From Pseudomonadota bacterium (GTDB lineage Bacteria > Pseudomonadota > Gammaproteobacteria > Woeseiales > Woeseiaceae), in contig JAPUKV010000094.1 in NCBI GenBank assembly GCA_027295475.1, positions 1-12,508 on the forward strand: a DNA stretch of 12,508 nt. Direction: 5' to 3'. The notes beneath the pieces were generated by a model, which saw nothing but the letters and a program-made list of their open reading frames with translations, ran no database searches and was not told where the DNA came from. Of the stretch, positions 8,327 through 12,508 are shown one piece after another (position 1 is the first letter of the stretch; every line of letters begins with the position of its first letter). Both the position numbers and the translations under genes were made by a program.

Positions 8327-9436
8327 ATGAATAATTTGAGTAACCCTCGCATAGCAATGCCTGCGATGACTGCTCCACCGACAGATAAGAAGAAGAAGAA
8401 AATATTGTCTCAGGATCGACGTAACGATTACGACGTGACTAATACGGTGCAGGTCAGCAGTCCTGCCGCGGTCCGCGATGCTGTGCACGAACTCATCATG
8501 GAGACCTTCCCGGGCGCCTCTTTCGATAAGCTCTGGCTTGCGTTCTACGACTTCGAGCGGCTGTTCAATGGAAAATTTCCCGGCTACAAGGGTTGCGATA
8601 CGACGTATCACGACCTGCAGCATACGCTGGACATGACCCTGGCCCTCACGAGGCTCGTCGCCGGCCGTGAGCGCAGCGTCGAGCTCCCCGACCGCCTCGG
8701 CGCCGAACGTGCCCAGATGGCAATTGTCACCTCTCTGTTTCACGACTCCGGCTACATACGTCACGAGGAGCGGGACAGAGATTTTCACAACGGCGCCGAG
8801 TTCACGCTTTGTCACGTATCACGAAGTGCGGACTTTCTCCGCCGTTACTTGCCCGAGCTCGGCATGTCCAGGGATGTTCCGGTCAGCAGCATGATTGTCC
8901 ATTTCACCGGATATGAACTGGATCTCGACGAAATTGAACTCGACGATCCGAGGGACATTATTTGCGGGCACCTCATCGGCACGGCCGACCTCATCGCACA
9001 GATGGCAGACCGATGCTACCTGGAGAAATGCAGAGACCGCCTATACAACGAATTCGTACTGGGCGGGATTGCGGTCGAAAATGCCAGTCCCGGCGAGTAC
9101 ATAATACGATACAAGTCGGGCCTCGATCTTCTCGCCAAGACTCCATTGTTTTATCAGCAGGTGTCTCGTGAACGTCTACAACAAAAATTCAATCGCGCCT
9201 ACCGCTACATGGAAGTCCTGTACGACGGCGAAAATCCTTACGTAGATGCAATGAAGAACAACATGATGCATCTCGTCCGCGTGCTCAAATCGAGTGACTG
9301 GAGGCTTTTGCGCCGCAGCCCGCCGTTTTTCGTCGGGATCCGCAGTGCAATTCAGGACATCGAAAAACTTGCCCGCGCTTACCTGGCGAAAGTGCCGAAG
9401 ACCGCACAGGTCATCAGCGGTTACGCCACCGCCTGA
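8327..9436 (+). CDS. HD-domain phosphohydrolase-like protein
   Basis: The 369-residue product appears cytosolic, with no signal peptide or membrane segment. Residues 1-45 are low-complexity with a KKKKK run at 21-25. The metal-site pattern is YHDLQH at 94-99, the HD pair H139-D140 in SLFHDSGY, H192 in IVHFTGYE, and D221 in GTADLIAQMAD. This order (H...HD...H...D) is that of HD-superfamily hydrolases. YHDLQHTLDM in particular recalls the YHNxxHxxDV signature of class I cyclic nucleotide phosphodiesterases, so a nucleotide or cyclic-nucleotide substrate is possible but unproven. The frame opens at a TTG at 8225; the first ATG, at 8327, is preferred and follows a purine-rich GGAGCGGGGG. It stands alone, 129 bases after xthA, and converges on the next gene. 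No partner gene suggests a pathway. Confidence 0.78.
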   Translation: MNNLSNPRIAMPAMTAPPTDKKKKKILSQDRRNDYDVTNTVQVSSPAAVRDAVHELIMETFPGASFDKLWLAFYDFERLFNGKFPGYKGCDTTYHDLQHTLDMTLALTRLVAGRERSVELPDRLGAERAQMAIVTSLFHDSGYIRHEERDRDFHNGAEFTLCHVSRSADFLRRYLPELGMSRDVPVSSMIVHFTGYELDLDEIELDDPRDIICGHLIGTADLIAQMADRCYLEKCRDRLYNEFVLGGIAVENASPGEYIIRYKSGLDLLAKTPLFYQQVSRERLQQKFNRAYRYMEVLYDGENPYVDAMKNNMMHLVRVLKSSDWRLLRRSPPFFVGIRSAIQDIEKLARAYLAKVPKTAQVISGYATA

Positions 9437-9485
9437 TATCACCCGTCACGACGGGCTCCGACCGGCGTTCTGCTAGCTTTCCATT

Positions 9486-9508
9486 ACGAGCTGGTCGAAT
9501 CAGCTCGT
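9486..9508. terminator. Candidate hairpin between convergent genes
   Basis: A perfect 8-bp inverted repeat (ACGAGCTG at 9486-9493, CAGCTCGT at 9501-9508, 7-base loop) sits in the gap between two convergent genes and contains the stop codon of the minus-strand one. On the plus strand it is followed by CAATGCTTCTTTC, a weak T-rich tail; on the minus strand there is no T tract. A second small repeat, CCCGTCACGACGGG, lies at 9442-9455. Either may help end the HD-protein transcript, but neither is a clear intrinsic terminator. Confidence 0.3.
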
Positions 9509-10078
9509 CAATGCTTCTTTCACAAATTCCCAGCGGTCGTTGCCGAAAAACATTTCTTCGCCGACGAAAAATGTTGGCGCTCCGAACGCTCCCCTCCTGA
9601 CTGCCTCGTCGGTATTTGCTTTGAGCTCGTCTTTGATCGACTGATCCGCAATGCGGGCAAAAATCTCGCTTTCATCCAGACCCGCAGCATTCATAATATC
9701 TGCAAGCACCTTATCGTCATTCAGATCCGACTGATGCACAAACATCGCCGCAAACAATGCACTATGGACTTTATCGAATACGCCATCCCGTTGTGCCACG
9801 ACCGCAAGCCGGAGCGCTTTGAGCGTGTTTTGTGGAAACTTCGGGTTCCTTTTGTACACCACGCCGTAACGTGACGCCCAGCGGGTGATGTCTTTTCGCA
9901 GATATTTTCCCTTGGCCTCGATCGAACCGGGCGGTTTGTTACCCGTTGCTTGCATGATCGCAGCAAGGAATACGGGACGATAGACCAGGTTTGATCCACC
10001 AACTTTGCCGGCCTGACTGTCGGCCAGATAGGAATAAGGGCTCACATAGTCATAAAAAAACTCGAGCTTCTTTGCCAT
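9500..10078 (-). CDS. 2-hydroxychromene-2-carboxylate isomerase family (DsbA-fold, GST-kappa-like)
   Basis: The 192-residue cytosolic protein belongs to the DsbA-like/GST-kappa group, in which glutathione-dependent isomerases of naphthalene-type aromatic breakdown are found. The active-site segment is FFYDYVSPYSYLA, with Ser13 in the position where true DsbA has cysteine. The C-terminal thioredoxin-fold signature GAFGAPTFFVGEEMFFGNDR spans 163-182 with cis-Pro168. The true substrate is uncertain, since many members are outside aromatic pathways and no aromatic genes are here. The start is the ATG at 10078, whose A is also the last base of the upstream GST stop (TAATG), with GGAG eight bases before it. 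The open frame extends upstream to 10132 inside the GST gene, but that extension has no family support. It is the third gene of a tightly overlapping operon. Confidence 0.86.
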   Translation of the reverse strand: MAKKLEFFYDYVSPYSYLADSQAGKVGGSNLVYRPVFLAAIMQATGNKPPGSIEAKGKYLRKDITRWASRYGVVYKRNPKFPQNTLKALRLAVVAQRDGVFDKVHSALFAAMFVHQSDLNDDKVLADIMNAAGLDESEIFARIADQSIKDELKANTDEAVRRGAFGAPTFFVGEEMFFGNDRWEFVKEALTS

Positions 10079-10695
10079 TAGTCGGACTCCATTGGTACAT
10101 GGCCGGGCATGGCCCTCACGCGATCCAGCCACGTGCGAGTTGCCGAGTAATCATTCAAATCAAAGCCGCCCTCATGCGCGACATGTGTATAAGCATAAAG
10201 TGCGATATCCGCAATACTGTACTCTGGCCCGGCAATGAACGTGTTATTAGCAAACTGCTGCTCCATCACGTCGAGCGCCTTGTAACCGCCAAGCCGTTTT
10301 TCCTCCAGTGCCGCTTGCCGATCAGGAGGACTGCCGAGATATCGAATGATGAATCGCGACGTCGCGATATTCGGCTCGTGGCTGTACTGTTCAAAAAACA
10401 TCCACTGCAAAACTGCCGCACGTGAGAACCTGTCCGAACCCGCCAGGTCCGAGCCGTCCGCCAGATAAGCAAGAATCGCATTAGATTCAGCAAGATGGCG
10501 GCCATCCGGCAGCGCAAGCAGGGGAATTTTTCCGTTGGCGTTCATGGCAAGAAACTCAGCTGTGCGGGTATCGCCGGCCAGGATATCCACTTCGCGCCAT
10601 TGGTATGCGATACCTAGTTGCGAGCAAAGCAATTTTATTTTGTAACAGTTGCCGGAGCGTGAGTCACCGTAAACAATAAACTTATCTTTCGTCAT
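10078..10695 (-). CDS. Glutathione S-transferase family protein
   Basis: The 205-residue soluble protein has a thioredoxin-fold N-terminal domain (about 1-80) and a helical C-terminal domain. The N-terminal segment DSRSGNCYKIKLL offers Ser12 or Ser14 as the catalytic residue. NGKIPLL carries cis-Pro58, and LAESNAILAYLA holds the E70-S71 pair that binds the glutathione gamma-glutamyl group. The C-terminal domain has YSIADIALYAY with the N-capping S160/D163 box typical of GSTs. The substrate cannot be predicted. It overlaps the upstream membrane-protein gene by 14 bases and shares one base with the downstream isomerase gene (TAATG), so the three are almost certainly one transcript. The pairing of a GST with a GST-kappa-like isomerase suggests a glutathione-dependent conversion of one compound. 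Confidence 0.92.
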   Translation of the reverse strand: MTKDKFIVYGDSRSGNCYKIKLLCSQLGIAYQWREVDILAGDTRTAEFLAMNANGKIPLLALPDGRHLAESNAILAYLADGSDLAGSDRFSRAAVLQWMFFEQYSHEPNIATSRFIIRYLGSPPDRQAALEEKRLGGYKALDVMEQQFANNTFIAGPEYSIADIALYAYTHVAHEGGFDLNDYSATRTWLDRVRAMPGHVPMESD

Positions 10696-11206
10696 TTCTT
10701 TCCACTGCGTGCTTTCTCAACGCGAGTACCTCGTACCGGTTTAGTGGCCTCTTCGAATAGAATATTGCAACTCCGACTGCGCAAAACGCATAGATCACGT
10801 CGATAACGGATACGATATTTTCGAAAAAGCTTCCCAGGACCCGCCACCAGTTGCTGCCAGGACCGATAGTTTCCGTCCCCGTGAATACCAGCGCAATAAA
10901 CAGATTGCCGCTAAATGCGCCTATCCAGGCCGCCGCGCCGGCAACCAGCGGAAAACGCCAGTCCAGGCCGCGGCCGGACCTCTGCACGGCAATCCCGATA
11001 ACCGCACCTTGCACGATGGAAATCCACGGCAGGAACTTGCCGGACGCTGATGCCGTGTATGCCCAGACAATATTGAACATGATGATCGCGATCGCTGCGC
11101 CTGTAATCGCCGCCCGAACGGACTGGGCAGCGATCAATTTCTCTGCGTTGACGAGAGTGGTATCCCGGCCGAGATTACGCGAGTGTTTTTGCCTGAGTCG
11201 AAACAT
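10682..11206 (-). CDS. Uncharacterised inner-membrane protein, four predicted helices
   Basis: I do not recognise a characterised family. The 174-residue product has a basic N-terminus and hydrophobic segments at about 33-50, 59-74, 86-108 and 130-150, ending in a charged tail. A conserved-looking motif, GRGLDWRFP (78-86), joins helices 2 and 3; GKFLPW precedes helix 2. I recall similar uncharacterised membrane proteins with a GRGLDWRFP-like motif in proteobacteria, but with no assigned function. It is the first gene of the operon with the GST and the isomerase, and its 3' end overlaps the GST start by 14 bases. The ATG at 11206 lacks a visible ribosome site, so the start is uncertain. Confidence 0.72.
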   Translation of the reverse strand: MFRLRQKHSRNLGRDTTLVNAEKLIAAQSVRAAITGAAIAIIMFNIVWAYTASASGKFLPWISIVQGAVIGIAVQRSGRGLDWRFPLVAGAAAWIGAFSGNLFIALVFTGTETIGPGSNWWRVLGSFFENIVSVIDVIYAFCAVGVAIFYSKRPLNRYEVLALRKHAVERNDER

Positions 11207-11248
11207 TTACTAAATTCGCAGATCAGCAAGTTTGCTTATCCGGCCCAC

Positions 11249-11276
11249 TTATTCCTGTCGCCCACTGCTGTAGAAT
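11249..11276 (+). promoter_or_regulatory. Candidate promoter for the first lipoprotein gene
   Basis: TAGAAT at 11271-11276 matches the -10 consensus at five of six positions. TTATTC, 16 bases upstream (11249-11254), is only a poor -35. It lies about 85 bases before the start codon in the gap between the divergent membrane-protein and lipoprotein genes. I see no comparable promoter for the minus-strand operon in this gap. Confidence 0.33.
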
Positions 11277-11359
11277 CCGTAATCCGGTAAGGTATTCGCC
11301 GGTCGTCATATTAGCCGATTGCGGCGGCTATTCGTTACTGAGGGCGGCTGAGGAGTCCC

Positions 11360-11944
11360 GTGAAAATGCTTTTGATATCAAAAACCTATCGCACAGCGGC
11401 CGTTATCGCAACACTGGCTCTTGGTTTGAGCGCCTGCGCCGAATCTACGAGCATCGTCAAGACTTTTCACGATGGTTCCTATGATGGTACTTTCTTCAAT
11501 AATTTCCTGGTCATTACAGTGGCCGGCAGTTCCAATTCGCGAACACTGTTTGAGCAGTCATTGGTATCTCGCCTGATCGACGTGGAAACGTCGGCATCAG
11601 CCTACTATGCGGTTATGGGTCGCAAGCAGCCCATTGAACGAGATATGCTCAGTATTGCCGTCCGATCCCGTGGATTTGACGCCGTATTGCTAACGCGTCC
11701 GGTGAATCGGAACTTGCCTGTCGTTGATCTTTTCCGATTCGACTACGACGAACTCAACCAGCCTAACGACATCGATGTAAGCAACGCGGTTGAACTGATG
11801 ACGGAACTCTATTCCGCTGCGGACCAGAAAAGAATTTGGGCGATCAGGAGTACGAGTGCGGGTTCTGACTCCGCAGAAGAATTCGTCGATGTCCACGCAG
11901 CGAAAATTGTAGCGCAGCTTCAGAAAGACGCCTTGATACACTAG
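11360..11944 (+). CDS. Uncharacterised lipoprotein
   Basis: The 194-residue product has a lipoprotein signal: basic start, hydrophobic AAVIATLALGL, and lipobox LSAC with the lipidated cysteine at 26. The mature part is a compact alpha/beta-looking domain, with FFNNFLVITVAGSSNSRTLFE and later SRGFDAVLLTRPV, a pattern of small exported proteins in which alternating strands and helices follow a 'FDAVL' strand. I cannot assign a function. AGGAG at 11351-11355 lies four bases before the GTG at 11360 and ten before an ATG at 11366, so either codon could start it. The residue after the cysteine is Ala, not Asp, so outer-membrane sorting is expected. It lies upstream of another lipoprotein on the same strand, 147 bases away. 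Confidence 0.8.
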   Translation: MKMLLISKTYRTAAVIATLALGLSACAESTSIVKTFHDGSYDGTFFNNFLVITVAGSSNSRTLFEQSLVSRLIDVETSASAYYAVMGRKQPIERDMLSIAVRSRGFDAVLLTRPVNRNLPVVDLFRFDYDELNQPNDIDVSNAVELMTELYSAADQKRIWAIRSTSAGSDSAEEFVDVHAAKIVAQLQKDALIH

Positions 11945-12005
11945 TTATCGGAAATACTGCCGTATCGAACTCTAAACGCCTCACCCGACGACCCGGGCCC
12001 CGGCC

Positions 12006-12035
12006 CCGTATTTCTTCGTATAAGTAAAAATACGG
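12006..12035. repeat. Inverted repeat between the two lipoprotein genes
   Basis: CCGTATTT (12006-12013) pairs perfectly with AAATACGG (12028-12035) across a 14-base loop. It is preceded by a GC-rich palindromic run (CCCGGGCCCCGGCCCC, about 11991-12007). No T tract follows on either strand, so it is not a standard terminator. It could be an operator or an RNA structure in the leader of the downstream gene. Confidence 0.45.
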
Positions 12036-12091
12036 CTATTGAACGTAAACGTAATGGGCGAACATCCGTTATGGCTAAGAGGAGAGAAATC

Positions 12092-12508
12092 ATGCAACGA
12101 TGGCAATCATTGATCCTCATGCTGGCCCTTAGCGGTTGCGCTGGCTCGTCGGGAGACGTGGCTGACGAGTCTCTGGGAGCTCCCGAGAGAGTGTGTGTGA
12201 ATGTGCGAAAGATCACCTCATTTGATGCTATTGATGACCGGCACATATATATCAAAGCCCGTGGTGAAGTGAAGCATTTTCTATTCACGATGCATGGCGG
12301 ATGCACCGGGCTGCGCGGCGCACAAACGATCGCTGTGAGAGATACAATGAGCCGCGTGTGTTCCAACAGTTTCGGTGAGGTCGTTTACCGCCAAATGGGC
12401 AGAGGTTTGGATTCCTGCCGCATTCGAACTATCGAAGCGGTCTCGGATAAAGACGATGCCAGGGGCCTGGTGGAGGATCGCAAGCGCGAAAAACGGGAAG
12501 CGCAGTCT
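12092..12508 (+). CDS. Lipoprotein resembling DUF6491 proteins (3' end outside window)
   Basis: The frame is open from the ATG at 12092 to the last base (139 codons, no stop), so the gene is cut by the window edge. A good ribosome site AGGAG (12080-12084) lies seven bases upstream. The signal peptide is very short, MQRWQSLILMLALSGC, with lipobox LSGC and lipidated Cys16. The mature domain has four cysteines (VCVNVRKITSF, GGCTGLRGA, SRVCSNSF, DSCRIRTIEAV), a pattern I associate with the small DUF6491 family of gammaproteobacterial exported proteins with no known function. The highly charged tail from about 124 (KDDARGLVEDRKREKREAQS) is beyond the conserved part. The cysteines could form two disulfides in the periplasm. 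The family call is from memory of the pattern. Confidence 0.75.
   Translation, partial: MQRWQSLILMLALSGCAGSSGDVADESLGAPERVCVNVRKITSFDAIDDRHIYIKARGEVKHFLFTMHGGCTGLRGAQTIAVRDTMSRVCSNSFGEVVYRQMGRGLDSCRIRTIEAVSDKDDARGLVEDRKREKREAQS

Noticed and set aside
10079..10132. Extended N-terminus of the isomerase-family protein
   Set aside because: It lies wholly inside the GST coding end; the TAATG junction with GGAG in front explains the start at 10078.
11941..12366. Minus-strand 141-codon open frame
   Set aside because: It runs antisense to the plus-strand lipoprotein at 12092, which has a strong ribosome site and lipobox.

Overview
The window looks like a chromosomal segment of a gammaproteobacterium of moderate GC content. 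The evidence is gene content: an ECF sigma factor paired with a DUF3379-type anti-sigma protein, HemB with the Mg-type active site, AroE, glutathione reductase, oligopeptidase A (PrlC) and an exonuclease III-family enzyme. Most genes are ordinary housekeeping genes. I cannot name the genus from sequence alone. No rRNA, tRNA, CRISPR array, transposase gene or prophage gene was seen, and no gene-free stretch exceeds 300 bases.

Left end (1-1878, all minus strand): an ECF sigma factor gene overlaps an anti-sigma gene by 4 bases. After a 97-base gap holding a REP-like inverted repeat comes a small secreted peptide gene. The peptide has eight EG[S/N/K]CG motifs and ends in two EGKCG units, which is the signature of HvfA-type copper-binding RiPP (ribosomally made, modified peptide) precursors. 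It is followed by a strong intrinsic terminator. This sigma/anti-sigma/Cys-repeat peptide locus is the most interesting part of the window. The modifying enzymes (HvfB, HvfC) and the DoxX-like HvfD are not present here; if they are linked they lie beyond base 1.

Middle (2000-8197): hemB and aroE run on the plus strand, gor on the minus strand converges on aroE with an 11-base overlap, and prlC-xthA run divergently from gor as a coupled pair (4-base overlap). The gor/prlC intergenic region carries a good sigma70 promoter for gor. Its position shows that gor starts at a GTG at 5315 rather than at the longer upstream ATG.

Right part (8327-12508): a plus-strand HD-domain phosphohydrolase-like protein; a minus-strand overlapping operon of an uncharacterised four-helix membrane protein, a glutathione S-transferase and a DsbA-fold/GST-kappa enzyme (2-hydroxychromene-2-carboxylate isomerase family); then two plus-strand lipoproteins of unknown function. 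The second resembles DUF6491 proteins and runs off the window end. Several genes deal with thiols, glutathione or oxidative damage (gor, xthA, GST, the isomerase), and the RiPP locus would fit a metal or thiol stress role, but a shared function is only a guess.
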